From Gammaproteobacteria bacterium (GTDB taxonomy: Bacteria; Pseudomonadota; Gammaproteobacteria; Pseudomonadales; Azotimanducaceae): DNA of 64,000 nt. The notes under the pieces are model-generated. The model worked only from the letters and a program-made list of their open reading frames with translations, did no database searches and was not told the origin of the DNA. Each line of letters starts with the position of its first letter. The stretch's first letter is position 1. Positions 35,653-44,516 of the stretch are shown piece by piece. The stretch covers positions 1 to 64,000 of the forward strand of contig JAPOVK010000018.1 in the NCBI GenBank assembly GCA_026708185.1, read 5' to 3'. Made by a program: the position numbers and the translations under genes.

Positions 35653-35994
35653 TTAGAGCTTGTAGCGCCGCGTGAGGTAGTAGTGGACCACCTCCTGCTC
35701 CTCGCGCTCGAGTCGCTGGATGTGGAGGTCGTCGGGCGTGCCCGGCTTATTGGCCTCGTCGCGGGCCTCCAAGCTCATTTTCAGGCTGAGCGCCCGGTCG
35801 CGATTCAGCGCGCCCTTCTGGATCGGGCACGACGCGCATACGAGCTTCGTGAACGTCAGTGCCTTGCCTTGCATATAGGCATCGCGCGGGTTGATCGCAC
35901 CGCCGGCCTTGATCGAGCCGGAGGCCAATGCAGACGTTTGCAGTAGCGCTCCCGCCAACACGGCGGCAGCCAATGGGCCGAATTGAACGCGCAT
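35653..35994 (-). CDS. Small secreted protein with CxxC
   Basis: 113 residues: a signal peptide (MRVQFGPLAAAVLAGALLQT, cleavage near ALASG) and a helical mature part with GGAINPRDAYMQGKAL then LVCASCP (C53, C56). The CxxC is not followed by His, so it is not a standard heme c site; a disulfide or metal role is more likely. The C-terminal half is rich in charged helices (LEREEQEVVHYYLTRRY). I place the start at 35994 because the signal begins there. It precedes the barrel gene. No family assigned. Confidence 0.65.
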   Translation of the reverse strand: MRVQFGPLAAAVLAGALLQTSALASGSIKAGGAINPRDAYMQGKALTFTKLVCASCPIQKGALNRDRALSLKMSLEARDEANKPGTPDDLHIQRLEREEQEVVHYYLTRRYKL

Positions 35995-36137
35995 TTCGGT
36001 TCTCCCTTGCTGTGCGGAACTCGGTGTCTGCGACCGCGCTCCCGCATCGGAGTTCCATGTGCGAGCGGGGATTCGCAGCGTCGCGTAGCATAACAACCAC
36101 GCCCGCTTTTGGTGCATGCCGTTTCTTCCTATCGAGC

Positions 36138-37715
36138 ATGACGAGTCGAGACGATACGGGCGGCGACGTCGTCGTCATCGGTGGCGGACCCGCCGGCAGC
36201 ACGGCAGCCACGTTATTGGCCCGGGCCGGGCACGCCGTGACGGTCTTCGAGCGAGCCCGATTTCCGCGTGCCCACGTGGGCGAGTCCCTTCTCCCGGCGA
36301 CCTTGGCCGTTCTCGACGACATCGGCGTCCTGCCCGCCATCGAGAGCGAGGGATTCGTCAAGAAGTGGGGGGCCACGATGTGCTGGGGCCGGGACTCGGA
36401 ACCCTGGAGCTGGTACTTCAAGGAAACGAACCGGCGGTTTCCCCACGCATACCAGGTCTGGCGGCCCCGCTTCGACCAGATCCTGCTCGACCACAGCAAA
36501 GAGAACGGCGTCGACGTCCGGGAAGGCGTTGCCGTGGCTGATGTCGAGTTCGCGGACGGTCAACCGAAAGTGGTGCTTGCGGACGGGGCTCGGGTGGCCG
36601 CTAGGATGGTCGTCGACGCGAGCGGCCAGTCGTCCCTGCTCGCGCGCAAGCTTGACCTCAAAGTCTGGGACGAGGCGTTCCGGAACCTCGCCGTGTACGC
36701 CTACTTCGCCGATTGTCCCCACCTGCCACCGCCGGACGACGGCAACATACTGATCGAGTCGTGCCGCGACGGCTGGCTGTGGAAGATCCCGCTGGCCCAA
36801 GGGTTGTCGAGCATCGGCGCCGTGGTGGATCGGGACCACGGCGTGCGATCGATTCGCGACCGTGGCCGGCGCGGACTCCTGGCGGAGCAGATTTCCGGCT
36901 CCAACCGCATCGCCGCCTTGGTGGGCGTGCGAGAGCCGACCATCGAACCGGTGGCCGTGCGCGATTGGTCCTACGCCGCGAGCCGGATGACTGGACCCGG
37001 GTACGTGCTCCTCGGAGACGCCGCCTGCTTCGTGGATCCGCTGTTCTCCACGGGCGTGCACCTGGCGATCAGCGCCGCTCACATCGGCGCGGCCTACGTC
37101 GTCTCGGCGCTTGACGACCCAGCCTTCGCTACCGATGCGGCTGGCGCCTTCGAGCGGCTCTACCGCACGCAATACGAGCATTTCCACGAGTTGGCGCGAC
37201 TGTTCTACGCCGGTAACCGCAGCGTCGACTCCTACTTCTGGGAGGCGCGGCGACTCACGGGCGCGAACACGCCACCCCGAGAAGCCTTCGTCCGAGCCGT
37301 CTCCGGCCAGGCCGCCGCCGGCTACGAACGATCCGTGCTCAGTCGGGGCGCATTACCCACCGCGTTTGCTGAAATCGCCGAGACCGTCAAGCCGATCGAC
37401 GTCTCCGCCGATGTCGCAAACCTGCGGCCTGCGCTCGCCCCCGGGCTCGAACTCGTGCAGACGGCCGTGCTCGGCGACGGCCGATTCGAGCGCGGCTACG
37501 CCGTGCGCGGCGAGTACCGCGTGGACTTGCCGGTCAGCCCGCTGGTAGCCCATTTGGTCGACCGTGTGGGCAGGAGTGGCGGTCGGCAAAGCATCGGCGA
37601 GTTGTCCGAAGCCATCGTCGAGGCACACGGCTTGCCGGGATCCAAGGCAACCCCTGCCCTGCTGGCGGCTGCGCGGCTGCTTGTTCGCGACCAAGTTTTC
37701 GTCGTCGCGCGTTAG
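36138..37715 (+). CDS. Flavin-dependent halogenase-like oxidoreductase
   Basis: 525 residues. FAD binding: VVVIGGGPAGSTAA (residues 12-24) and GDAACFVDPLFSTG (293-306). GWLWKIPL (212-219) fits the GWxWxIP motif of FADH2-dependent halogenases, which excludes ordinary monooxygenase chemistry. The segment GFVKKWGATMCWG near 72-84 contains lysines at the position of the hypohalous-acid-relaying lysine. HVGESLLP near 46 is also family-typical. A C-terminal extension of about 150 residues follows the core. It could be a halogenase acting on a carrier-bound or free aromatic, or a LodB/geranylgeranyl-reductase-like relative. No NRPS, PKS or flavin reductase is adjacent. Start ATG at 36138 opens MTSRDDTGGD. 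Confidence 0.75.
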   Translation: MTSRDDTGGDVVVIGGGPAGSTAATLLARAGHAVTVFERARFPRAHVGESLLPATLAVLDDIGVLPAIESEGFVKKWGATMCWGRDSEPWSWYFKETNRRFPHAYQVWRPRFDQILLDHSKENGVDVREGVAVADVEFADGQPKVVLADGARVAARMVVDASGQSSLLARKLDLKVWDEAFRNLAVYAYFADCPHLPPPDDGNILIESCRDGWLWKIPLAQGLSSIGAVVDRDHGVRSIRDRGRRGLLAEQISGSNRIAALVGVREPTIEPVAVRDWSYAASRMTGPGYVLLGDAACFVDPLFSTGVHLAISAAHIGAAYVVSALDDPAFATDAAGAFERLYRTQYEHFHELARLFYAGNRSVDSYFWEARRLTGANTPPREAFVRAVSGQAAAGYERSVLSRGALPTAFAEIAETVKPIDVSADVANLRPALAPGLELVQTAVLGDGRFERGYAVRGEYRVDLPVSPLVAHLVDRVGRSGGRQSIGELSEAIVEAHGLPGSKATPALLAAARLLVRDQVFVVAR

Positions 37716-37765
37716 CCTCCCGTTGCCGTCCGCGCGGCAGCTGCCACAGCGGTGGTCCGCGACCC

Positions 37766-38127
37766 TCAGCCCCCGGGCACCTCGGCCGGATCCACCAGCC
37801 CGATCCGCCGCCAGCCCTTCGACAGCAGCCACGTCCGCGGCGACGCCACTTCGGGCTCGCGGTTCGCGTCCGCGTACCGGCCCAGCGGCGGACCGCGGCC
37901 CTTCCAGCCGTCGAACCACAGCCCCGAACTCGCGCCGTCCAGCACCACCGGCGGCAACGCCGGCGTTCACGCAGCGCGCGAATCGCGCCGCCAGGCTCTT
38001 CATGCCGTTCGCGAGACGCCGCGGCCGGCGGCCTGAACTCGAGGCTGGTCTGGCGGGGCCGGCGGCGCCGTCGGACCTGCCGCGGCTTCCGCTTTCCGGT
38101 GTTCGGGGGACGACGTTTCCCTTGCAC
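37766..38127 (-). pseudogene. Remnant of a Y1/RAYT-like transposase
   Basis: Three pieces in three different frames read in order on the minus strand. A Lys/Arg-rich N-terminus starts at the GTG at 38127 (PRQTSLEFRPP). A middle piece MKSLAARFARCVN starts at 38003. A C-terminal piece with GLWFDGWKGRG and RTWLLSKGWRRIGLV ends at 37766. This order resembles Y1-type (REP-associated) tyrosine transposases, whose middle reads like MQGLAxRxAxxLN and whose C-terminus carries WFDGW and TWLLxxGWRR. At least two frameshifts and large deletions are implied, and the catalytic HUH and tyrosine regions are missing. Assignment is by remembered family pattern and is moderate at best. Confidence 0.4.
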
Positions 38128-38174
38128 GAGGCGTCACCGTGGTGGGTACTGCATTCGAGCAGGCTACCCCGAAC

Positions 38175-38194
38175 TACTGTATATGTCAACAGTA
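38175..38194. promoter_or_regulatory. LexA (SOS) box-like palindrome
   Basis: TACTGTATATGTCAACAGTA matches the gammaproteobacterial LexA consensus (TACTG, ten AT-rich bases, CAGTA) at both arms, including CTG-N10-CAG. On the minus strand it contains TTGACA, a -35-like element, so it could control minus-strand transcription toward the transposase remnant at 38127. No intact SOS gene follows on either side. It lies within an AT-rich dip in GC-rich DNA. Confidence 0.5.
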
Positions 38195-38237
38195 TTCTGG
38201 CGCACTGCCGACGAAGGCGAAGCGTGGCCCCGCACCG

Positions 38238-38348
38238 GAACATCGCCCTTTTCATGCAGGGCTATCCGGTCGACGCCGCACTGCGAACGGCACGGTCGGC
38301 CTACTCTGCCATCGCCACGGTGCGCCGGACCTGAAAAGGGCGATGTTC
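38238..38348. repeat. 17-bp inverted repeat with third copy downstream
   Basis: GAACATCGCCCTTTTCA at 38238-38254 is the exact reverse complement of TGAAAAGGGCGATGTTC at 38332-38348. A third copy with one extra A lies at 38747-38764. Spacing of 77 bases between the arms is compatible with a REPIN-like or MITE-like unit, or with ends of a lost insertion element. No coding function is visible between the arms. Confidence 0.7.
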
Positions 38349-38444
38349 TGCTGGCGTGTGCGTGGACAGTCGCCGCACGGCCGAACCGTACAAGACCTCG
38401 CGGCACCAGGCCCGAGGGGACCCCTCTCCCGGCGCCGTGCCGGC

Positions 38445-38712
38445 GGAACAGTGACGACGCCGCCGAAGGGGTTGTCCACGCCTTCTCCATCGCGCCGGTC
38501 CCTGCGCTACCTGACGCGGAGCTGCCTCCGCCTGGTTGGCGCCCTTGCCGTCGAGACGCACGCATGATCACCGCACGTCAGCGCCGCCGAATTTGCACAA
38601 CTTCGCGCACACAACCGTTTTCTCCTGGCATTCCCGGCTGAACAGTGACGACGACGCCGAAGGGGTTGTCCACGCTTTGTCCATCGCGCCGGTCCTGCGG
38701 TACCTGGCGCGG
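38445..38712. repeat. Two direct copies of a roughly 74-bp repeat
   Basis: The segment at about 38445-38517 recurs at about 38639-38712 with high identity; both contain AACAGTGACGACG and CCGAAGGGGTTGTCCACGC. A third, shorter and more diverged copy lies at 39113-39145 (27 of 33 bases matching), immediately beyond the istB remnant. The position of the third copy suggests the repeats are relics of one insertion-sequence end, present more than once. Confidence 0.75.
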
Positions 38713-38790
38713 CTGGGCAAAGGGGTGGGCAACCCCACACCGACGCTGAAAAAGGGCGATGTTCCGAGTGCCGCGGGCGGCGCCCAGCCC

Positions 38791-39045
38791 GAGCTGCTGG
38801 TGACCGACGAACTCGGATACTTGCCTTCCGACCGGCACGCGGCGCACCTGTTCCTCCAGCACGCCACTACGAGTGCGGCAGCATCATGATCACGTCGAAC
38901 CGGGCTGTGGCCGAGTGGGGCGAAGTGTTCGGCGATGCGGTGGTGGCGGCCGCCATTCTCGACCGGCTGCTGCACCACAGCCACGTGCCGACCAACACCC
39001 GGCGAGTGCTATCGGCTGCGCGAGAGGCGTCCGGCCGGCGTGCTC
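38791..39045 (+). pseudogene. istB: IS21-family istB remnant (transposition helper ATPase)
   Basis: Three blocks in three reading frames align in order with the C-terminal half of IstB. 38791-38860 gives ELLVTDELGYLPSDRHAAHL, the Walker B region. 38862-39000 gives RHYECGSIMITSNRAVAEWG and AILDRLLHHSHV, the sensor and arginine-finger region. 39001-39045 gives GECYRLRERRPAGVL. The first junction has lost several bases after LFLQ and the second has lost about one base in a G/C run. The Walker A half and istA are absent. It is an inactive scar of an IS21-type element, inserted upstream of the Baeyer-Villiger monooxygenase gene. Confidence 0.85.
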
Positions 39046-39210
39046 AACGCCTCCACGAAAGCCACTCACGCAGCGGTCAACGTGAACGGCAGGTTGCCAG
39101 CGCCAGTGTCATCGAAGGGGGTATCCACCCTTTGCCTACCGCGCCTCTTCAGTTGCCGAGGTCCCGGTGCGATGGGAGAATCCCACAGTGCAGGGAGGAG
39201 AGAGCGTGAT

Positions 39211-40854
39211 ATGAGCGAACCGTCGGCCCTGGCCGGGTCCGGGATCGACCAGGAGCCCGACTACGAAGTCGTCATCATCGGCGCGGGCGTGACCGGTATC
39301 TACCAGGCCAAGCGGCTGGTCGATCTCGGCGTGCGCATGACCGTGCTCGAGGCCAACGGCGACCTCGGCGGCACCTGGTACAACAACCGCTACCCTGGCG
39401 CTCGCTTCGACTCCGAGAGCTTCACCTACGGGTATTCGTTCTCCCAGGAGGTGCTCGACGAGTGGCACTGGACCGAGCAGTTCTCACCGCAACCTGAGAA
39501 CCTGCGCTATCTGAACTACGTGGTGGACAAATTCGAGCTGCGCCGCCACATGCAGTTCGGTTGTCGCGTGAAGTCCATGGTGTTCGACGACTCAACGGAT
39601 GCCTGGACTCTCGAACTCGACGACGGCCGTAAGATCTCGACCCGATTCGTTGCCACCGCCGTCGGGGTGCTGTCGGCGCCGACGATGCCCCGGTTCGAAG
39701 GCATGGACACCTTCGAAGGGGAATCATTTCACGCCTTCCACTGGCCTCACGACCCCGTGGACCTCGCCGGCAAGCGTGTCGCCGTGGTGGGTACGGGCGC
39801 GACGGCGATCCAGCTCATCCCGGAGGTCGCCAAGGAGGCCGCGCACCTGACGGTGTTCCAGCGTCGCCCCAACTGGGCCGCGCCGCTGAACAATGCGCCG
39901 ATCACCGAGCCCGAGATGGCCGCAATCCGTGCGCGCTACGATGAGATCTTCGCCACCTGCGCACGCACGCCCGGAGGATTCGAGCACGAACCCGACCGAC
40001 GCGGATTCTATTCGTTGAGCGCCGAGGAGCGGCGCGCCCTGTGGGACAAGCTCTACGACGAACCCGGCTTCGGCATTTGGCTCCGGAACTTCGTGGAGAT
40101 CTTCATCGACGAGGACGCGAACGCCGAGTTCTCCGCGTACATCGCGGATCGAATCCGCCAGCGCGTCGACGATCCCGTGCTCGCCGAGAAGCTCATTCCC
40201 AAGGATCACGGCTTCGGAATCCAGCGGGTACCGCTAGAGACCCATTACTTCGAGGCGTACAACCGCGACAACGTTGAACTCGTCGACTCGAGCGAGACGC
40301 CGATTGCGCGGGTCACGCCAACGGGGATCGACACCACCGACCGCGCGTTCGCCTTCGACGTGATCGTCTACTCCACCGGCTTCGACGCGTTCACTGGCGC
40401 CTTCGACCGGATCGACATCCGCACGAGCGTCGGGCGCAAACTGCGCGACAAGTGGTCGGCCGGCCCTGTGACGTACCTCGGGATCGCGGTCAGCGGCTTC
40501 CCGAACATGGTCATGCTCGCCGGGCCACAGTCGGCAGCGACGAATTTCCCTCGGGGGGCGGAACTGGCGGTCAACTGGGTCACGCCGTTGCTCGTGTACA
40601 TGCGCGAACATGGCTACCGTCGCTTCGACGTCGACGAAGCGGCCGAGGCGGCGTGGTGCGAGCACGTCCAGGAGATGTACGAGGGCCTGCTAATCCGCAA
40701 GGCCAAGAGCTGGATCACCGGCTACAACTCGAACATCGACGGCCACGAGTACGGCAAGACGCGCTACAACATCTACAACGGCGGCGGCCCGAAGTACGCG
40801 AAGCGGCTTCACGAAGTCGCGGCGAACGACTACGAGGGGTTGCGGTTCCGGTGA
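39211..40854 (+). CDS. Baeyer-Villiger monooxygenase (flavin-containing)
   Basis: 547 residues of the class B flavin monooxygenase family. It has the FAD Rossmann motif IIGAGVTGIYQ (near 22-32), GGTWYNNRYPGARFD, and the BVMO fingerprint FEGESFHAFHWP (168-179). The second Rossmann motif is VVGTGATAIQ for NADPH. These enzymes insert oxygen next to a ketone to make esters or lactones, and the substrate range is unpredictable. The ATG at 39211 has GGAGG about 13 bases upstream. It follows directly after the IS21 scar, so the scar may have supplied or replaced its promoter. The enzyme appears complete. Confidence 0.93.
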   Translation: MSEPSALAGSGIDQEPDYEVVIIGAGVTGIYQAKRLVDLGVRMTVLEANGDLGGTWYNNRYPGARFDSESFTYGYSFSQEVLDEWHWTEQFSPQPENLRYLNYVVDKFELRRHMQFGCRVKSMVFDDSTDAWTLELDDGRKISTRFVATAVGVLSAPTMPRFEGMDTFEGESFHAFHWPHDPVDLAGKRVAVVGTGATAIQLIPEVAKEAAHLTVFQRRPNWAAPLNNAPITEPEMAAIRARYDEIFATCARTPGGFEHEPDRRGFYSLSAEERRALWDKLYDEPGFGIWLRNFVEIFIDEDANAEFSAYIADRIRQRVDDPVLAEKLIPKDHGFGIQRVPLETHYFEAYNRDNVELVDSSETPIARVTPTGIDTTDRAFAFDVIVYSTGFDAFTGAFDRIDIRTSVGRKLRDKWSAGPVTYLGIAVSGFPNMVMLAGPQSAATNFPRGAELAVNWVTPLLVYMREHGYRRFDVDEAAEAAWCEHVQEMYEGLLIRKAKSWITGYNSNIDGHEYGKTRYNIYNGGGPKYAKRLHEVAANDYEGLRFR

Positions 40855-40912
40855 GGACCGGCGACGCTCGAACTCTCAATGACCCGCTCGGGTAGAGACC
40901 GGTAGCCGACCC

Positions 40913-42115
40913 TTGGCAGAACGAGCCGCCCGGATCCTCCAAGACATCGGCGCAATCGATGCTTGTGCCTGGAATCGCTGCGCGAACCCGGCGGGCGCCG
41001 AGTACAACCCGTTCCTCGACCATCGTTTCCTGCACGCATTGGAGGCGAGCGGCAGCGTCACCGCCGACACGGGCTGGCAGCCGTTCCACGTCGTCCTGTC
41101 GCCTGGCGACGGCAGCGTCGACGAGGCCATCGGCGTGGTTCCCATGTACCTGAAGTCCCATTCCCGCGGCGAGTTCGTTTTCGACGCCGGGTGGGCCGAT
41201 GCCTTCTACCGCGCCGGCGGGCGCTACTACCCGAAGCTCCAGGTCAGTATCCCGTTCACGCCCGCGACGGGGCGGCGGCTGCTGACGGCCACGATCGACG
41301 ACGCCGAGACGGAGGACCAACTCCTGGCCGCGGCCGTCACGGTCGCGAAACAGATCGAAGTGAGTTCGGTGCACCTGACCTTCCTGCCGGAGGCGCAGTG
41401 GCGACGGGCCGTCTCCGCAGGTTGCCTGCAACGCGTCGACACGCAGTTCCACTGGCTGAACGACAACTACGCCACGTTCGATGACTTCCTTGAGCAACTC
41501 TCGTCCAAGAAGCGCAAGAACATCCGCCGCGAGCGGCGGGAGGCCCTGGCAGGCGACATCACGATCGAGTGGCTGACAGGCACCATCACCGAGGCGCAGT
41601 GGGATGCGTTCTACGGGTTTTACCTCGACACGGGCAGCCGCAAGTGGGGAACGCCGTACCTGAACCGGGAGTTCTTCAGCCGCATCGGCGAGACCATGGG
41701 CGACCGCATTCTGCTGATCATGTGCAAGCGTGCGGGCCGCTACATCGCCGGCGCCATCAACTTCATCGGCGATGCGGCCCTGTTCGGCCGCAACTGGGGG
41801 TGCATCGAAGACCACCGCTTCCTGCACTTCGAGGCGTGCTACTACCAGGCCATCGACTTCGCCATCGCCCGCGGGCTCGACCGCGTCGAGGCGGGCGCCC
41901 AAGGCGCGCACAAGCTCGCCCGCGGCTACATGCCGAAACCCACGTACTCGGCGCACTGGATTCGCGATCCGCGCCTGCGCGATGCCGTCGACCGCTACCT
42001 GAACGACGAGCGCCGCTACGTGGCGCGGGACATCGCCTACGTCGAGGAACGACACTCGCCCTTTCGCCAGGACACAGACGCGGCACGCGACGGTGACCGC
42101 GAGGACTTCGGCTGA
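40913..42115 (+). CDS. DUF482/GNAT-fold (FemAB-like) protein
   Basis: 400 residues matching the COG3146 family, a double-GNAT fold distantly related to FemX-type peptidyl transferases. Visible blocks: PFLDHRFLHALEASG near the start, VFDAGWADAFYRAG, YYPKLQVSIPFTPATG, KKRKNIRRERREA in the basic middle helix, and EAGAQGAHKLARGYMP near the C-terminus. Members may transfer an amino acid or acyl group to a lipid or peptide acceptor, but the reaction is unproven. The start is a TTG at 40913, 58 bases after the monooxygenase. Its position before asnS-lipA is common in proteobacterial genomes as I recall. Confidence 0.85.
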   Translation: MAERAARILQDIGAIDACAWNRCANPAGAEYNPFLDHRFLHALEASGSVTADTGWQPFHVVLSPGDGSVDEAIGVVPMYLKSHSRGEFVFDAGWADAFYRAGGRYYPKLQVSIPFTPATGRRLLTATIDDAETEDQLLAAAVTVAKQIEVSSVHLTFLPEAQWRRAVSAGCLQRVDTQFHWLNDNYATFDDFLEQLSSKKRKNIRRERREALAGDITIEWLTGTITEAQWDAFYGFYLDTGSRKWGTPYLNREFFSRIGETMGDRILLIMCKRAGRYIAGAINFIGDAALFGRNWGCIEDHRFLHFEACYYQAIDFAIARGLDRVEAGAQGAHKLARGYMPKPTYSAHWIRDPRLRDAVDRYLNDERRYVARDIAYVEERHSPFRQDTDAARDGDREDFG

Positions 42116-42157
42116 GCCGACCTCGCGCCAGGCCGGTCGCTCGGCTACAGTAGCGCC

Positions 42158-43525
42158 ATGCCCGAGGCGGTGAAATCCATCCTCGACCACGACGTCGCCA
42201 TCGGCGAGATGGTGCACGTGCGTGGATGGACCAAATCCCGGCGCACGTCCAAGGGCGGCTTCTCGTTCCTCGCGATCAACGACGGGTCGTGCTTCGCCGA
42301 CCTCCAGGTGGTAGCTGGCAGCGGCCTCGAAAACTACGCCGAAATCGTCGAAATCAGCGCCGGATGCGCCTTGGAGATCACCGGTCAAGTCGCCGAGTCG
42401 CCGGGGCGCGGACAGGATCGGGAGGTGCAGGCGGCCGTGGTGCGCGTGGTCGGCCCGATAGAGGATGCGGAAACCTACCCTATCGCGAAGAAGCGCCACA
42501 CCTTCGAGTATCTGCGCACCGTGGCGCACCTCCGGCCACGGACCAATACCTTCGGCGCGATCGCACGTGTCCGCAATACCATCACGCAAGCGGTGCACCG
42601 CTACTTCCACGAAAACGGTTTCGTATGGGTCAACACGCCCATCATCACCGCGAGTGACTGCGAAGGCGCCGGCGAGCTGTTCCGCGTCAGCACCCTGGAC
42701 GGGTCGGGAGACAACGGCTACGCGGATGATTTCTTCGGGCGCGAAACCTTCCTCACCGTCTCCGGCCAACTCAACGTCGAGTCGTACTGTCTGGCCTTGG
42801 ACAAGGTCTACACGTTCGGGCCGACGTTCCGGGCCGAGAACTCGAACACCAGCCGGCATCTCGCCGAGTTCTGGATGATCGAGCCGGAGATCGCTTTCGC
42901 CGACCTCGACGATCTCGCGGCGCTTGCCGAGGACTTCCTGAAGGCCATTTGCCGAGCGGTCCTCGACGAGCGCGGCGATGACCTCGCCTTCTTCCGCGAC
43001 CGTATCGACAAGACCGTCATCGACCGCATTGAGAACGTCGCCGAGGCCGAGTTCGCGCGGCTCGAGTACGGCGAGGCGGTCGAGATCCTCACGGCGTCCG
43101 GCCAGACCTTCGAGTTCCCGGTGGCGTGGGGCCGCGACCTGCAGTCCGAGCACGAGCGGTACCTCACCGAGAAGCACGTCGGTGGGCCGGTGATCGTCGT
43201 GAACTACCCCAAGGAGATCAAGGCCTTCTACATGCGCCTCAACGCCGACGACCGGACCGTGGCCGCCATGGACGTGCTCGTGCCAGGCGTCGGCGAGATC
43301 ATCGGCGGCAGTCAACGCGAAGAACGCCTGGACGTTCTCGACCGGCGCATGTCCGAAGCGGCCAAGGAGGAGCTTTGGTGGTACCGCGACCTGCGTCGCT
43401 ACGGCAGCGCCCCGCATGCTGGTTTCGGCCTCGGTCTCGAGCGCCTCGTCCTCTATGTCACCGGCATGGAGAACATCCGCGACGCGATCCCCTTCCCGAG
43501 GACGCCGCACAATGCCTCGTTCTGA
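42158..43525 (+). CDS. asnS: Asparaginyl-tRNA synthetase
   Basis: 455-residue class IIb aminoacyl-tRNA synthetase. The N-terminal OB domain for anticodon binding shows [20 protein letters not shown]. The catalytic core has motif 2-type [19 protein letters not shown] and motif 3 [10 protein letters not shown] near the C-terminus. The Asn-specific features (ENSNTSRH rather than the AspRS set) support AsnS. It charges tRNA-Asn. The stop overlaps the lipA start by 14 bases. An asparagine-specific enzyme implies tRNA-Asn need not be made by the GatCAB route. Confidence 0.96.
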   Translation: MPEAVKSILDHDVAIGEMVHVRGWTKSRRTSKGGFSFLAINDGSCFADLQVVAGSGLENYAEIVEISAGCALEITGQVAESPGRGQDREVQAAVVRVVGPIEDAETYPIAKKRHTFEYLRTVAHLRPRTNTFGAIARVRNTITQAVHRYFHENGFVWVNTPIITASDCEGAGELFRVSTLDGSGDNGYADDFFGRETFLTVSGQLNVESYCLALDKVYTFGPTFRAENSNTSRHLAEFWMIEPEIAFADLDDLAALAEDFLKAICRAVLDERGDDLAFFRDRIDKTVIDRIENVAEAEFARLEYGEAVEILTASGQTFEFPVAWGRDLQSEHERYLTEKHVGGPVIVVNYPKEIKAFYMRLNADDRTVAAMDVLVPGVGEIIGGSQREERLDVLDRRMSEAAKEELWWYRDLRRYGSAPHAGFGLGLERLVLYVTGMENIRDAIPFPRTPHNASF

Positions 43526-44516
43526 CACGACGCGTCGTCCTGAGACGGCGTCGGGCAAGGACGGCGCGGCAAGCGGCGGCAAGTACCGGACGCGGCAGGG
43601 CTTCACGGCCATCAAGGACGGCATCAAGGTCGTCAACATCGATGCGCCGCCAACGCGCCTGCGCAAGCCGCCTTGGCTGCGTATTCGCCTCCACGGCGAC
43701 GGCCGCTATGCCGCCGTGCGCCGCACGGTGCGCGAACACAACCTCGCCACGGTATGCGAAGAGTCCCACTGCCCGAACATCGGCGAATGCTGGAGCGCCG
43801 GAACGGCGACGATCATGCTCATGGGCGACGTGTGCACCCGCGCCTGCCGATTCTGCGCCGTGGATACCGGCAATCCACGCGGCTATCTCGATGCCGACGA
43901 ACCCGGTCATGCCGCGGAGTCCGTGCGCTTGATGGGGCTGTCCTACGTCGTGCTGACCTCGGTGGACCGCGACGACTTGCCGGACGGCGGTGCATCGCAT
44001 TACGCCGCGTGCATCCGGGCCATCAAGGCCGCCTGCCCCGGCACCACCGTCGAAGCGTTGACCCCGGATTTCCAGGGCCACCGCGACGCCGTCGCCACCG
44101 TGGTCGACGCCGGCGTCGACGTTTTCGCGCAGAACCTCGAGGTGGTTCGACGCCTCACCCGGGCCGTGCGCGATCCGCGCGCGGGCTACCAGCAGACGCT
44201 GGATGTGCTTGCGCATGCCAAGGCCCACGCGGGCGTCGTGACCAAGAGCAGCTTGATGCTGGGCCTCGGCGAAACCGATGGGGAAATCCGCACGGCATTC
44301 ACCGATCTGCGTGACCACGGCGTCGATCTGCTGACGCTCGGGCAGTACCTCCAGCCAACCCGCCACCACCTAGCAGTAGCCCGTTGGGTGCGCCCCGCCG
44401 AATTCGACACCTACCGGGAGTGGGCGCTCGAGGCCGGATTCGTCGACGTCGCGAGCGGTCCGCTGGTGCGCTCCAGCTACCGGGCCGACGAACTTGCGCG
44501 CGCCGCCAAACCATGA
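43512..44516 (+). CDS. lipA: Lipoyl synthase
   Basis: 334 residues, radical SAM enzyme inserting two sulfurs into octanoyl groups on E2 and H-protein. Both clusters are visible: auxiliary [12 protein letters not shown] and radical [11 protein letters not shown]. The usual [15 protein letters not shown] and LMLGLGE motifs are present. The conserved C-terminal RSSYRA is also there. The ATG at 43512 overlaps the end of asnS. A Lys/Arg/Ser-rich 40-residue N-terminal extension precedes the conserved domain. No lipB is adjacent, so octanoyl transfer is encoded elsewhere. Confidence 0.96.
   Translation: MPRSDTTRRPETASGKDGAASGGKYRTRQGFTAIKDGIKVVNIDAPPTRLRKPPWLRIRLHGDGRYAAVRRTVREHNLATVCEESHCPNIGECWSAGTATIMLMGDVCTRACRFCAVDTGNPRGYLDADEPGHAAESVRLMGLSYVVLTSVDRDDLPDGGASHYAACIRAIKAACPGTTVEALTPDFQGHRDAVATVVDAGVDVFAQNLEVVRRLTRAVRDPRAGYQQTLDVLAHAKAHAGVVTKSSLMLGLGETDGEIRTAFTDLRDHGVDLLTLGQYLQPTRHHLAVARWVRPAEFDTYREWALEAGFVDVASGPLVRSSYRADELARAAKP

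Noticed and set aside
38099-38641. Long plus-strand frame across the transposon graveyard
   Set aside because: Its translation is arginine/proline-rich with no domain and it spans repeat copies; it is a by-product of GC-rich DNA.
40715-43666. 983-codon minus-strand frame opposite asnS and its neighbours
   Set aside because: It is antisense to clearly identified DUF482 and asnS genes and has no recognisable domain; typical of long spurious frames in GC-rich DNA.
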